From Ulota crispa (lineage: Eukaryota; Streptophyta; Bryopsida; Orthotrichales; Orthotrichaceae), in assembly GCA_963920765.1 (NCBI GenBank), contig OY987242.1, positions 30,032,002 through 30,096,001 on the forward strand: a DNA stretch of 64,000 nt, in the 5' to 3' direction. The translations under genes were made by a program, and so were the position numbers. Under the pieces are notes generated by a model that was not told where the DNA came from, did not search any database, and worked only from the letters and a program-made list of their open reading frames with translations. Shown in pieces: positions 22,412 to 34,900 of the stretch; within the stretch, counting starts at the first letter, position 1, and the number at the start of each line of letters is the position of its first letter.

Positions 22412-23492
22412 CCCTTAGCCTCTAAACGTCGGCACGGACAAAAAACGTCCTTTACCTCAGACAAACGACTCTGTATCCCAAAAAAAGACTGATTTTTATT
22501 TGGTTTTTTTCAAGAAGTGATCATAAATGCGTAGTGCATTGTGGAAGACAAAAAATTACCTCTTGAGATACATTCGTTTTGTTTTGTAATCCAAATTGTG
22601 ATACATGGTGTTAGCTCCCAAGCTGCCCTTCTTGCAATTTTCATGAGGGCACCATGCACTGTTGACTTTTCCAAATTTTTGAAACAATACTACTGGTGCC
22701 CATGTGCAAAACACTGTAGAATGCTACAAGGAGGGCAAGCCATGGTGATCCATCCGTCCTTTCAAGGTTAAAGGACAGGCCTACAACCATGGATTTTCCA
22801 TGGAATTGCAATCATCTTTTAAGAGTTATTTTGGCAATGTAATCAACATCAAAATTCAATATTATAATTTTAGTAGAAGAAGGTATGTGCATACTACATG
22901 TATAAAAAATGTTCATAAATTTTGGTGAAAATTTGAAATTATTGTAATTTTTTGAAGCAAATGCTAAAGAAATTAATATAAATTACAAAATGTATTGAAT
23001 TATGCCAAAAAAATTTATTGTGGATGTGAATCATGATGAAGATCATCATGATGGAATTTTTCTTCCCATGTTGGTAAAATTAGAAAAAGTAACCATTCTG
23101 TGGTAATAGGTACTCAACTTGTGACAGTAATAAAATTTTCAACTTATGTTTTTTCAAAATCTTAAAGTACAAGGAGAAACTAGATTTGGTAAACTTTCTA
23201 TAGCTTGTTATGCTCAAACTAAAAACACATCATTTTAATAACTTAAATTGAGTTTTGGTAAAAAGATCCTCAGAATTCAAAATACACTACACGGTGGTGC
23301 ATCTTTATTACTCAATTGGTAAGTGAGACCCTTTTGTGAACATCGTGCATGCAAAAGCTATCTATCTACATACTCTAGAATTGCACTATTCATATCCCAA
23401 CGGAATCTTGGATGAAAAACAATGTTATTCCACTCTGAGAGCACTTTTTAGTCATCGAGAAGCCACAAAATGGCTCTTGCGACGTTTAAGGG
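22412..23492 (-). mobile_element. TTAA-flanked element, AAACGTYG class, 1.08 kb (E19)
   Basis: TTAA at 22408-22411 then CCCTTAGCCTCTAAACGTCG; GCGACGTTTAAGGG then TTAA at 23493-23496. Interior blocks such as AGAAGTGATCATAAATGC and TTGTGGAAGACAAAAAATTA are found inverted in the elements at 52383-52703 and 57901-58259. Non-coding. Confidence 0.75.
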
Positions 23493-23541
23493 TTAAACCT
23501 CTTGCCCTAGAATGGTGAAGAGGTTATCTTTAGTACAACAA

Positions 23542-23847
23542 TACACTAAAAATTGCATTTAGGTTACCCACACTAATCTCTCAACATTTACACTATATCA
23601 ATATTTATAACTGCTATAGTAATTTTATCAGAAATCACTATAAGAAATTATTTTTAAAGGACATGTCAACAATAATGAAGTTGTAGAAAGACAAACCAAT
23701 AGTTTCCAAATCATAAACCATGTGAACTCCAAATGTATAGAAAATTACATGCATCTCAAGTGGCCAAGTGATAAATCATGAGGTAGTTTACCAAAATAAG
23801 GCAACCTAATTATGAGGCAACGAGGCAACCTAAATGCAATATTCAAC
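23542..23847. mobile_element. MITE, AGGTTGCC-ended family (M3)
   Basis: Ends TACACTAAAAATTGCATTTA and GGCAACCTAAATGCAATATT. It contains CATGTGAACTCCAAAT and AAGTGGCCAAGTGATAAATC, inverted relative to M1. GAGGCAAC is repeated at 23815-23827. Non-coding. Confidence 0.75.
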
Positions 23848-24510
23848 CTTGAAAAAACTGCTATCTCTCAATTTTACAAAAATACAAGTTACTTTTTCAA
23901 ACAGGCTGTTTTTGCCTGTGTAGCCCCGGCATCAAGGGCAACGGTCCAGCCGAGATCCCGACCCAGCTGTTTGGGACCTTGTCCTTCTTCCAGTGCGGGC
24001 TGGAAAGCGGAAATCGAAAAGCAAGGGGGGGTTGGGTGCTTGAATGTGTTGCGTCCAAGTGGGCCACCCACAGGATTTGGTGCAGGCATCCTCCGCGGGA
24101 TGCTTGCGACATGATTCGCATCGTGGCCGAAGACTTTTATCGCCACGAGCGTCAATTCATTCCGCCTGTGCACGCCCAATAGGGGCTTCAAACATAAAAT
24201 CTGGCCTTCGAACTTCTCACCTCACAGAATCTCTGCTCACCAGTGAATTTTTTTTGTTCCCTCGCATGCGCAAAGTTTGGGACATTCATGAGTTTGTTGA
24301 AGTTTTTGCAAAAGAAGTTTCGGGGTTTGAGGACGCAGGTGGATGAGCCCTGCAAAGGCATGAAATTAAGTTTTTGAAATTCACTCCTCACATGAATCAC
24401 GTTAGGAGTGACGTCCAGAGGTGAGTCACATCACGGTTCACTAGTGAATCCACAAAGGTGAATTGCAACATGAGTCACCTGAAAAAATTTAAGTTTGAAG
24501 CCCCCTAATG

Positions 24511-24787
24511 CCTAAATCTTGCTTGGAAATCCTTGTGGCTGCCAGAGTGCCAATACACTAAGAAATTAGGCTCAAAAAGTGGATGAAATTGTCAATTGTC
24601 TCCTTAAGCAAACACAAAATTTACTAGCTTTTGGATGAAAGTAGTTTGTATAAGTAAACTTGTTTGATGAACGTGTACACATCATTCATTCCTTCCAATA
24701 TTAGCCAATTTTTCCTTACTTGCATACTTTCTAGGGTACAAGTCAATCTACCTTGACAAAAGCATAAAAAAAATACTATGCACGCTA
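24511..24787 (+). repeat. Dispersed repeat R, copy 1
   Basis: About 270 bp that recurs in the same orientation at 42973-43230. Shared blocks: AATTAGG.TCAAAAAGT.GAT, TTTTGGATGAAAGTAG, CCAATTTTTCCTTAC and GGCAAAAGCATAAAAAAAA-like sequence. Element ends and type not defined. Confidence 0.7.
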
Positions 24788-25015
24788 GCAAACCTAGCAC
24801 CTTTGCAAAAGGCCCATTTTCATTGGGCCCTTGGATGCACTTAGGTGAGAATCTTTTTATCTTCTTCGTTGACGTGGGTCCACCAACATGGTTTTGAAAT
24901 GAGTCTCTCAAATGTATGGGAGAATGCATCAATAAATCACGTTCTCTCTACAGATGCATTCCCCCATTATAAGCAACCAATGAGAAGGTTCCATGTATGA
25001 CCTCAAAAGGTGATA

Positions 25016-25426
25016 AAGTAGTGTGCTCATAAACCTCTCGCACATTTTGAACTGTCCAAGTAGCCTGTAGTGAAATGGTGGAGTGGGTGATTCTTAAATT
25101 GGCCTCTTAGAGTCATCGAATGCATGGAAGTAAATGTGATTTTAATTACAAGAGCCAATCATTCTCCTTGCTTTTCCAAATCTCTTCACAACTTGCAAGT
25201 GCACAGTTCTTGGAAGGTCTAGGGTCATAAATAGGGACCTATGACATATGCGCTTTGAGAATTCATAAGTGATTCAAAAATGTTTTAGAAAATACGAAAC
25301 GACTTGTGTTACATTCCGCATCTATTTCTCTTTGTTTGAAAAATGAATAGAAAATCCTCCCATCCACAAAAAACCATGAAAAAGATGGATGAGCCCATAG
25401 ATGGACGGTTTATGAGCACACTACCT
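25016..25426. mobile_element. TA-flanked MITE, AGGTAG-ended family (K3)
   Basis: TA then AAGTAGTGTGCTCATAAACC; GGTTTATGAGCACACTACCT then TA. Terminal inverted repeat of about 20 bases. 411 bp, non-coding. Confidence 0.75.
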
Positions 25427-25737
25427 TAGTAATGATGTGCGACCTTCCTTGTGGTGGGGTTTGAAACTTTCTTGTGTTTTTAGTTTTTGTTTGTCTATTT
25501 TTATTCATGTATATTCATGTGACGCATGTTGCTAATGAGAATGAGATTTCTAGTGACTCTTGTGAGCTTAGAACGGTGTGCACGGCTGACTGAACTGTTG
25601 GTGAATGTGTCAATGAGAACGGGGCATAACTCTCCCGCAACTCTGCAAGGCCTCCGTCATCCAGTCAAATTCCCACCAATAGTCTTGAACTCATTGCGCA
25701 TTCTCGGGCAGCTTTGGACCCTTTGGACTTCGAGAAA

Positions 25738-25919
25738 AGACACCCTTCCATGTGAGGGGATGCCCGGTGAAAGCCAAAACAATCGACTGTTTATCAGTCA
25801 GATTGAGTTTTGATTTTTTTGGAACCCTATCCAATTTTGATTTTTTTGGAACCCTATCCAACCAATTGGTAGCTTGTTATTGCTTTCACCGGATGCGCCC
25901 CTCGCATGGAAGGGTGCCC
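25738..25919. repeat. Inverted repeat with internal tandem duplication
   Basis: GACACCCTTCCATGTGAGGG plus GATGCCCGGTGAAAGC (25739-25775) is inverted at 25875-25919 (GCTTTCACCGGATGCGCCCC plus TCGCATGGAAGGGTGCC). Between them TTGATTTTTTTGGAACCCTA with TCCAA is present twice in tandem (about 25808-25861). Confidence 0.8.
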
Positions 25920-26489
25920 TAAATTAGGATAAGATATGTTCGTTTGTGAGATGTAGGATTGTGGTGATGTACCCGACACGCTGCCAGAAATCCATGCCGC
26001 CTTCCCTTCCCTTCGATTGGCTGCTTGATGGAGAGAACTCACAGTACCTAACCTACTCCAATTAGTGCATTTGGGTTGCCATAAAAAATTCATCCTTGAC
26101 GGGGTTTTTTTTTTGCATTATTCATTATCTTTGTTTTAGCACACGTTGAGCTCAATTTCTCAAGATATTCCCCATATCTTACAAGCTAAAATGCTTATTT
26201 TAATTGTTCATGGTATTTCTACCTTATTGATGTATTGTAGATTTGGTGTATTGTAGGAAACGTTAGAGCTTTTCTAGCCTTTCTTTCCAAATGGAGAACT
26301 AGAAATAGATTTTCCCGTGTGACTTTCTTTGTGGAGGGTGCTGCTCCAGGCGGGAGGTCCAGCATGACTTGCCAAATCGAGGATGAAAATAGAAAACTAT
26401 GGGACCATTGTCCAGAATTGTCAAAAGCAATATATGCTGGCAGTGGGTAGTGCCGTAGCAGCAAACAAGCTTCCAAAATAAGAACACAT

Positions 26490-26960
26490 CAAATTTCCTA
26501 AACGTACTAGAAATTATAATTTTGGAAGAGAAGTTTGAGGAGCCCGGCCTTCTTTTTGAGTTTGACGAGCCTGCACTAGACCAGGATTCCGAGTCCTTGC
26601 AAGCCGGGGCCCAGAGCTTCGCCGTCTGGCGAGCAAGGCTGGAGCTGCTCTTACCGCCCGAGTTGGGGGGAAGGAATCGTTGATGGATCTTGGGGCACAT
26701 GGCCTTGTCGATTGCGCTGGCTGTAGTCATGGCGACACGGATTCACACCTGCCAGCTGCCACCCCTCGAGAATTAAAAATTTCAACTGACCTGGGGAATG
26801 AGGGATCTCCACTTGTCTGGAATCCGGATAAACAAACAGAAGTGAAGAATGCATGAATGTCCGGACCCGGTGGAAACGGGGACATCCTCTGGTTGAATTC
26901 TTCCAACTTCCAAGGTGCCAGGGCATCGGAATGTAAACAAATGATTCCATTTGAAGTTGC
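26490..26960 (-). other. GC-rich island, possible captured exon
   Basis: Minus-strand frame from an ATG at 26730 gives a Ser- and Lys-rich N-terminus (SSSSLARQTAKLW, then WSSAGSSNSKRRPGSSN), with codon composition unlike the AT-rich DNA around it. A second overlapping frame lies at 26651-26950. I recognise no domain and no splice structure. Its position inside the 23.9-27.2 kb unit suggests captured host sequence, but this is inference. Confidence 0.35.
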
Positions 26961-27278
26961 GTGACTTGCGTCTGGCTGTCGTTTACACCGCTTTCTCAAG
27001 TAATCTTGCCAAGTAAAATTCACTGCGAGTGTTGCTATGTTTTCTTTATTTCGGAAAGCGGTTCGGAAACGTTCGTTTGTGTGGAGAGTGTGCCCGACGC
27101 CGCGCATGCTGAATTGCTGATGCCGGGGCCACACAGGCCCAAAACCGGCAGTATGAAACGGTTGAAGAGTAACTTGTATTTTTGAATGAAATAGATAAAG
27201 AGTAACTTGTATTTTTGGATAACTAAGAGACAATCACTTTTCCAAATTTTCATTTATTGTTCACTCAAAGATAACCTC

Positions 27279-27342
27279 TCCACCATTTTAGGACAAGAGG
27301 TTTGAGACTCTCCACCATTTTAGGACAAGAGGTTTGAGACGT
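27279..27342. repeat. Tandem duplication, 32-base unit x2
   Basis: CTCTCCACCATTTTAGGACA followed by AGAGGTTTGAGA occurs twice head to tail without visible mismatch, so it is recent. Just upstream, AAGAGTAACTTGTATTTTTG is also doubled (about 27165-27217). Confidence 0.9.
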
Positions 27343-28844
27343 TGGTTTGTGGACTCCCAAACTAATAATTTTGAACAAACTAGAAAAATGGACCCTAGAA
27401 AGTCGAGGAGTCTACTTTTACAAAAACCAGTAATTCCTCCACCTGGTTTTTACAAACTGCCTGTTTGAACTGCCAGTTCTAGTCTGTGTGGCCCAGCCGA
27501 GAGGTCTTGGTCAGGGTTTTTTTTAGCGATAAACAGCCAAATTCGATACATTAAAGTTTGAAGTACATGAATGCGATGCGGTCCCTCGAAATTTCCACCT
27601 CACTGCAGAGGACATGTCTGGGTATTTACTGTGCAGCTACAGTACCAAAAAAAACCCCTGATCATGGTTATGGAAGTGAGCAGTGGGCTGTGATTGTGTG
27701 ATTGGGTCGAGGGTATATCCGAATTGCTAGGGAGATATTTGCGCCACGCTATCAGATGTTCCGACGCCGCCCCTCCTCTTTCACAAGTCATCACTGTGGC
27801 GCCATCTGTGCGGTGTCTGCGCCAAGATCGAATCACTTGGTTCGATTTTTCGATCTTTGCTATTGCCTTTCGGTGGTCATATATTCTTCTCGAATGTCGT
27901 GGCGTAATTGACTAGAATCAATCATACTCGGTGTCACTTGAGACTTGAGAGAACCTGCAACAAAATTCTTTGAACTGGCTAAATTTTGCAGGATTGCTAA
28001 TAATTCAGCTAAAAAATATTAACTTTCTTATGTTAAACTTGAAAATTCTTGAAAGTTATTGCTTTTTAGCTAGTGTTTTTAGCCACTTGTGCTAAAAGTG
28101 AAAATCATATTTGGTACACTGGCAACAGGCCTACAAGAGCATTTGACGTGGTTGCTCAATTTGGTGCCCCTTAGCATGGACGTGTCATAACATGCTTGCT
28201 CAATTTCAACTCAAAAACAAGAAGGTTGAGGATTTGGGTATTTGTTAGCATGTCCAAATCCAAAACAATCTCACTAGTTGATCGACAATAAAAGTTTGCA
28301 ATTGAAGTTTGACACCTATATTTGTAAAATGCATTTTGTTCTTATTTGAGGACAACAATGGGACATCTAAGATTTAAACAAGCCTGCAATTGTGGACGCA
28401 TCCTTGACACCTGCTTTTGAGAGCTCCAGTTACGTGTAAGGGTGCTGATGCTCTTAAGGTTTCGTGTCCAAGCTCCCGCATTGACTCCAGAGTTTCCGAA
28501 ATTGGTTCGCCCCTATTCCTATTTATCAATGACGCAAACCTCTGGACCCATTTGCCATATGGAATAATAACAAGTATGCAAAGTAGAATTAGTGCTCAAA
28601 TCCTTTGATTGGAAGCTTGAGAAACCAAAATCAAAAGTCCCAATTCCATTAGCTATGGCCGGGCATTGTGTTGCGGAGAACTTGGAAAAGATGCCCAAGA
28701 GACCAAGATTTTTGGTAAAATCCAATACATAGAATATCATGAGCTCTTGCAGGGAAATCAATACTGGTATCACTCAAAAGTGTAGCTTGAAAAGATTTGA
28801 AGCGTTGAAGAATTGTCCAAATTGCATGGCGCTTGTCACCAGCT
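27343..28844. other. Intergenic, GC-richer 27600-27930, no gene assigned
   Basis: At 27450-27500 there is another copy of the GTCTGTGTGGCCC-type terminal sequence seen at the 3.3 kb unit. At 27694-27915 overlapping frames of 73 and 69 codons are open on the plus strand, without a recognisable product. The rest is ordinary. Confidence 0.4.
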
Positions 28845-28848
28845 TTAA

Positions 28849-29089
28849 CCCCTGAGCGCCCAAGCGACCAATATGTGGTTGCTCAATTTTGAAAAATGTC
28901 CATGTTTGACTCTTATCCTCTTCTTAATGGTAAAGTTAGAGGGCTTGTACTTTTTCATGTACCTTTAGGTATGTGTCTACTACCACTTAAAAAAAATTCA
29001 AGCTATTTGACTTTACTTAGGTAATACTTTTATTGAACTAAGTACACAAGGATATGGATTTGAGTGAATATGGCCTAAGCGCTCAGGGG
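28849..29089. mobile_element. TTAA-flanked MITE, ~240 bp (E13)
   Basis: TTAA at 28845-28848 then CCCCTGAGCGCCCAAGCG; CCTAAGCGCTCAGGGG then TTAA at 29090-29093. 241 bp, non-coding. The terminal repeat is about 15 bases with few mismatches. Confidence 0.85.
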
Positions 29090-29219
29090 TTAAAGTTTTA
29101 TTGAATGTCTTTTGATAAACTTCTACCTTTCATGAAAATTCACCTTTTTTCTTGCAACACTTGCCGATTTCATCAACGTACTTCCCAATTCTTTTGGTTT
29201 TATTCAAAATGAAACTTTT

Positions 29220-29368
29220 CACTACAAGAAATTGTGTCCTAATTAACATGTCCAAATTGACTAAATGTTTCCAAAATGACAAAAAATTGTCAAATTGAAC
29301 AATTTTGTAATTTTAGCCATGTTAACTTGGACATATTTTTGTCATTTTGGACAGTTTTCCTTGTAGTG
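29220..29368. mobile_element. Mini-CACTA element, 149 bp
   Basis: CACTACAAGAAATTG at the left and TTTTCCTTGTAGTG at the right, with TTT on both sides (29217-29219 and 29369-29371). This is the end sequence and 3-bp duplication of CACTA transposons. The interior is nearly palindromic (CATGTCCAAATTGA / TAACTTGGACAT). Confidence 0.85.
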
Positions 29369-29371
29369 TTT

Positions 29372-29619
29372 CCACTAAGATATTTGATTAAAATTTAAAT
29401 GTGTCACCTTGAATCCTAAACAAAAACAACTTCCTAATAATTTTGATGCTACGATTGTTAGTTGCAAGTACCAGAAGTTTGAAAACCTAAAAGTAGAATT
29501 GATAAGGTGTTGTTTGAAGAAGTAAGAGAAGAGGAGGTGAGTGGAAAAATGAAGGCAATTGCACAAATAAGGATAGGAGCCCCTTAGTAGCAAGATCTTT
29601 TCAATGTCACAAGCGCACC
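29372..29619. other. Short intergenic segment
   Basis: Nothing supported; an 83-codon minus-strand frame (29375-29626) runs into the adjacent transposon and is taken as fortuitous. Confidence 0.5.
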
Positions 29620-29623
29620 TTAA

Positions 29624-30341
29624 CACCTAAAGGACCAAGGGCCCTTTTGGGGGACAAATGGGATTTCGGGCATGTACCTATGGCTAAATTACTTTGCGTG
29701 ATTTTTTGAAACTTTTATTGAAGATGAGGAATTCAAAAATCTACATGGGAATGTAATTTTTTCTTCATTCCAACATTTATTGAAGAAGGTAAAATTGAAT
29801 AAATGAAAAATAGGGGACTATTGGGCAGCCAAAAACTTCTTTAAAAATTTCATTTTTTTCAAATAAAAATCTGAAATAGGTTCTTTAGACTTATATAGAC
29901 TTGGGGAGTTTTGAAACATTCAATTTTGATTAATGAGATAAAAGTTATGAGAAATTTTCAATTGCAAGCAAGTGTGATTTTGAGGGAAACCACACCTACC
30001 CGCAAACTAAAACATTTCTTAACTTTCATCTCATTTATCAAAATTGAATGATTCAAAACCTCCCAAGTCTATATAAGTCTAAAGAACCTATTTCATTTTT
30101 TATTTGAAAAAAATGAAGTTTTTAAAGAAGTTTTTGGCTGCCCAATAGTCCCCTGTTTTTCAGTTATTCATTTTTGACTTCTTCAATAAATGTCGGAATG
30201 AAGAAAAAATTACATTCCCACGTAGATCTTTGAATTCCTCACCTTCCGTAAAAGTTTCAAAAAATTACGCAAAGTAGTTTAACCATAGGTACATGCCCGA
30301 AATCCCATTTGTCCCCTAAAGGGACACTGGTCCTTTAGGGG
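29624..30341. mobile_element. TTAA-flanked foldback element, ~720 bp class (E11)
   Basis: 718 bp between TTAA at 29620-29623 and 30342-30345. The two halves are inverted repeats throughout; for example GGGACTATTGGGCAGCCAAA pairs with TTTGGCTGCCCAATAGTCCCC, and the loop is near 29970-29985. Second copy of the family at 1496-2222. Non-coding; a transcript would be a long hairpin. Confidence 0.9.
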
Positions 30342-30345
30342 TTAA

Positions 30346-33241
30346 ACCTGTATCCAAATTGTCCACTTCTACAGCAATTTTGAAGCATTTCTCAGCATTG
30401 AAACCATCAACCCAATTGAAATCATGTCTTACAGAAAGATAGTGTGCTAAAATCTACGGCCATTAGGGGTTAAACCAAACTCATGAATGCGGACCATGTC
30501 ACAAATCCACAAGACCCAATTTGTTCAACTAAATCAGTTTAATACAAGGTGAATAAAAACTCATTGTTCCACTTGTTTTTAAACCAAAAACGTTGCTTTT
30601 ACATATTTCTATCTGCGTTGCAAATAAATGGATGGTAATGTTTTACACAACGTTTGAGAATATTACAAAAGCTCTAGATAAGTTCGTGTAGGCTTAATTG
30701 GTACAACTAAAGGTTTGCTTAATTAACCTAAAGTCAAGAGGTTTGTTTAACTCAACTAGAGCTATATTTCAACTCATCCAAAGGTTTTTGTTAGGAATAA
30801 ATAGAGGTAGAAGGTTTTTAATGCTTTGAGGAGGTGCAAAAAACTTGGAAGGACTTTTATGGAAAGACATATTGGACATTAAGAAAGCACAAGGTGAGGA
30901 ATGAAGAAGAAACTCAAGAATTTCCTTATCAAGCACTCTAAACAATGAAGAAGAAATGGGTGCATTGATAAATATTCTAGATATGGTACTAATTGTCACA
31001 ATTTTTTACAAACGTGCACATCACTATCTAAGATTCATGTAGAGACTAAGCACCAACAATAAGTTATGATATCTTGTTTGAAAAACATGTATTTTATGAT
31101 GAAGGAAACTACAAAATATTATACAACAAATCCTGTGATATATAAAACATGACGTATATTGAATTTGATGTAAATGTTTCAAGTGATACAAAAACAAAAT
31201 GGGTTTTGATTATTTAACACCATGATTGTAAATTGATGAATTAATGTATTACGGTTGTGGTTTTGGCATATATTTTTCAAAAATCTATCTTCTAGGTAAA
31301 ATCAATACAAAAAATAAGATCATTTTATAATTACTGTCTTTTCAAAACTTCTTTGCAATAAAAACGAGATGCAATTTTTAAAACTGATTCAAGTGAAATG
31401 TGGATTTTAAGATAACAACATAAACATATCTAAATGACAACCTTTATATTGGTAAAAAACAAACAAATGTGGATGAATTGTATGTGATTATCTTGAATTG
31501 TTTACAGCATATTCACGTTATTTGACAAATAAGTTTGAATTCCAAAAGCCCTTGTGTCATTATTTTATTGTTAAAACTAGCAAACAATGTTTAGGAAAGG
31601 TCTTACAAATGCTTTCATATTCAGGTTGCAATTTTAGAGGCTAGGTCATACTTAGGTTTAGATTTTTATGATATACTACAAATGGCAAAACAAAAGTTGA
31701 AACACAAATCTCCTAAGCCTATTGATTCGGATGAATTCAATCCATCTTTGGTCCTTTTATTATTTCTAATAACATTTTTGTTCATTACCGATCAAGAAAG
31801 AAAGAAAAAATGAAGAGAAATATTGTACTCCAACATAAAAGACATGCATAACAAACTAAACAACAAGCAACATTCGTAGTTAAATCTAATTAAATAAACA
31901 TTCTAGTTATGGACAGAAAAGACCAAGATTTGGCAAGTGTTGAAGAGAGGTTCAAATTGAGCAGAACATTTTTTATGTTGTTTGTATTATTTTGTGTCAT
32001 GTTTCAAGCAAGACCAGAATCGAATAATGATTTAAAAACATTTCATTTTTTTCTACAACATATTTGAAAAGTTTGCAAATATTTTTAAGACCTTAATATG
32101 CATTACATAAATCTTTAAATACAGATCCTTCATAGCATGCGCATTGGAAAGTGTGTTTTGACACTATCTTGGAAACTTTGCACTATTTATACCAAACAAT
32201 GTACTAGTAGAAGTTGTTTTTGTGAGGTGTTTGGCGTTATTTCTATGGTTATTAAGCTTTTGAAAATTATATTACCAGATATAAAATATCAAATTCATAT
32301 TTTGCAATTGAACTATACTATGTTGTAATAGATAACGATCCATTCATGAAGGTTATGCAAACATTGATAGGAGTTGTTTTAATGTATCTATTTAATTTAC
32401 ATTTTGGGAACGACAAACATTTTTTTAATGCACACATAATCAAGAGATATCTTGTATTTTAACACATTCATATTGAGGTGTTACTATCAGTTTAATAACT
32501 CATAAATATCATTCTAAGAAGTACATGTTTGAAAATTCACCATTTACATGGAATAAGATTAATATAATTATATTTGTTCTAATTAAGTATTTGCTAAAAA
32601 CGTAGTGTAAAATTGTATAAATTCTGTTCATCAATTGACATGTATTAGCTTGAGTTTGTGTTAGATAGGATTTCAAAGACCATCATATTAAAATAAATCT
32701 TTGCAAATAGGCATAAAAACATACTCCTGTCTTAAAACTACCAGTTTTTTTACTTGTTTTTTGTCTAAAAAAACCCCATGTTTGTATGTTGACTTGATTT
32801 TTATCACAAAAAAACCTTTGCTTATCTCTGAAATAAATATTAATTGACATGTTTGGTGATATTTTTTGGGCATTTTATGCTTATTAATTGCTAATGTTAG
32901 CATTATAAATTTGATTTAGTGATTTTTGTTTGCAAATTGTGTCTATCATTAACTTAGAATCATCAATAGTATCAACATTAGGATTTAGTTTTTTGATAAA
33001 TGGGACAACTTGGGCAGTTAGGCTAACTTGTTCTTTACTTACAATTGCATTGAAACACTTTGTATCAATCTTTTTCTTAATTATTGGCAACAATAACAAA
33101 ACACTTCAAACTTCAAAACTTTGACACTAAATTCTTTTTCTTTTTAGAAAACACTAATTCTTGAAATTTTTAAAATTGTGTTTGGAATAGTTTAAACCTA
33201 ATATCCAATAACTTCCAATTACAATTTGTTGATAGTATTTC
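30346..33241. other. AT-rich intergenic DNA, no gene recognised
   Basis: A lone right end of the TTAA type (CCATTAGGGG-TTAA, ending at 30473) has no partner I can find, so it marks a truncated element. The rest is AT-rich with short frames only. Confidence 0.5.
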
Positions 33242-34564
33242 TTAACCCCTCACAAATTCTCAAACACCATTAGGAAAAAATTGAGCCCTCCAAGGGGCTG
33301 CAAGTTTGGTTGTTCCCAATGCTAGGAACTAGCCCTTACTGGACGTCAGAAAAATATAATAATACAATAATAAAATATAAAAAAAATAATAATAATTTTA
33401 AATTATTGCATTTCATTTTTTCTCCCTTATTCAATTTGGTAATAGATTTTGTCAAATTTGTATCTTTATGCTTTATGTATATGCTTGTAGTCCTAATTTA
33501 TGACTCTTCAAATTTCAAATTATTTTAGCTCCTTGAAAAAAAAAATGATGTCAATATTATGTTTATTTCTAAGAAATTCAACCTATTAACCGCCTCCTTT
33601 GATTCAAACTTGTTTGGGCCCAAGTGCTAGCATGGGCTTTTTTGTGTGAGAGAACAAAGAGATCACAAAGAACGACCAAATTTATTTTCTAGCAAAAAGG
33701 CTTGGAAGAGAAAAACAAACTTTCTTGCAAAATGTATTGGGCTTTGAAACCCTTGTTGTTTAAGGTTTCAAAAATGAGATTTTTCAACTTTTTCCAAGTG
33801 GTAATGTTATGGTATAATTAATTGATTATAGATTGTATTAAACCTCAAAATAAGAATATAAAAAAAGGAAATTTTGGAAGATGTTTGCACAATATCAAGA
33901 TTTCTATTGTACTCTTTTCTAATCATATATATATTAGCTTCATAAATATATTATAGATTTTCAACTAGAAAATTTTCACCATTTCAAGAGTCTTTAGTAG
34001 TTTGATAAACATGTAGTGCAATATATAATTGACAAGTGGTTCTAATTTTTGGTTTACAAAATGTCAAAAGAAATGCATTAAGGGGATTAAAAAACAAAGC
34101 ATTTTGTTCAGAAAAAACTTGGCATATTTAGCATGAAAGAATTGGATTTGTGTAGAATGAAAATGGGGTTCCAAAGTGGAGAAAAAGAAAGTAATGCAGG
34201 CTTCCCATGTCAAAGGATGTTTGTTGAACTCTAACAACTGTTTGCACTTCCATTTTAATTAGAGTTGTAAAGGGGAATATTTGTTGACCCAATGCATGCA
34301 AAGGGTATTTTTATTCATATGTAGTATGTAAAAAGAATTCTCTCCACACAAAACATGTCACAAGTGGTCCTTTTCTTGTAGCTTCCCTTTCTAGTTCCTT
34401 GCATATACCTTGCATGAAAATTGTCACATTTTTCCCACATTTGGATATTTTTCTCCCATATTTGGTTTGTTTTTCCTATATTTGAATTGTGTATTGGGAC
34501 ATTGGGCATTATGAGGAAAAAAAAGTTGAAAACACACTAGAAGCATCCCAACAAGGATTGCTAT
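33242..34564. other. AT-rich intergenic DNA, no gene recognised
   Basis: Opens with a possible lone left end (TTAA-CCCCTCACAAATTC at 33242-33259). Nothing else supported. Confidence 0.45.
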
Positions 34565-34890
34565 TGGGAAAATTTCATGGATATTCTTGAAGTTTGCAAT
34601 ATTTACATAGATACCCCCGCTTTTTTTCAGAATTGCACAAATACCCTTGGACCAAATTTTTTAGGCATTTGTTTTGTTGTGCATGCCACTTCCCTTCTTT
34701 CTTTGTGTGCATGTTGCTTCTTTTTTGTATCATTACATTCCTTTCCTCAACATTGGTCATGAAGGAAGTACAAGCACAAAAAATAAATGCCTAAAATTTT
34801 ATGGTCCAAGATTATTTGTGTAATTTCAGAAAAAGCAGGGGTATCTATGTAAATATTGTAAACTTCAAAGATATCCATGAAATTTTCCCA
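34565..34890. mobile_element. Foldback element A, copy 1
   Basis: TGGGAAAATTTCATGGATAT at the left is inverted at the right as ATATCCATGAAATTTTCCCA. The arms continue through ACATAGATACCCCCGC / GCAGGGGTATCTATGT. About 326 bp, non-coding. Same family as 35321-35633. Confidence 0.85.
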
Positions 34891-34900
34891 TTATTATTTT

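Larger units (their letters stand above)
23877..27185. mobile_element. Putative 3.3 kb TIR-bounded unit with GC-rich cargo
   Basis: About 60 bases at the left (AATACAAGTTACTTTTTCAA ... GCCTGTGTAGCCCCGGCATCA, 23877-23934) recur inverted at the right (27118-27185, TGATGCCGGGGCCACACAGG ... AGAGTAACTTGTATTTTT). Between them lie GC-rich islands (23890-24180, 25520-25760, 26490-26960) and AT-rich filler including a TA-flanked MITE. A minus-strand frame at 26299-26730 encodes a Ser-rich stretch I cannot assign. No transposase recognised. It may be a capture-type element or two independent copies of one terminal sequence. Confidence 0.5.

Noticed and set aside
26727-27233. 168-codon minus-strand reading frame
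   Set aside because: It crosses the terminal repeat and a short tandem duplication at 27165-27217, so it is a by-product of repeats.
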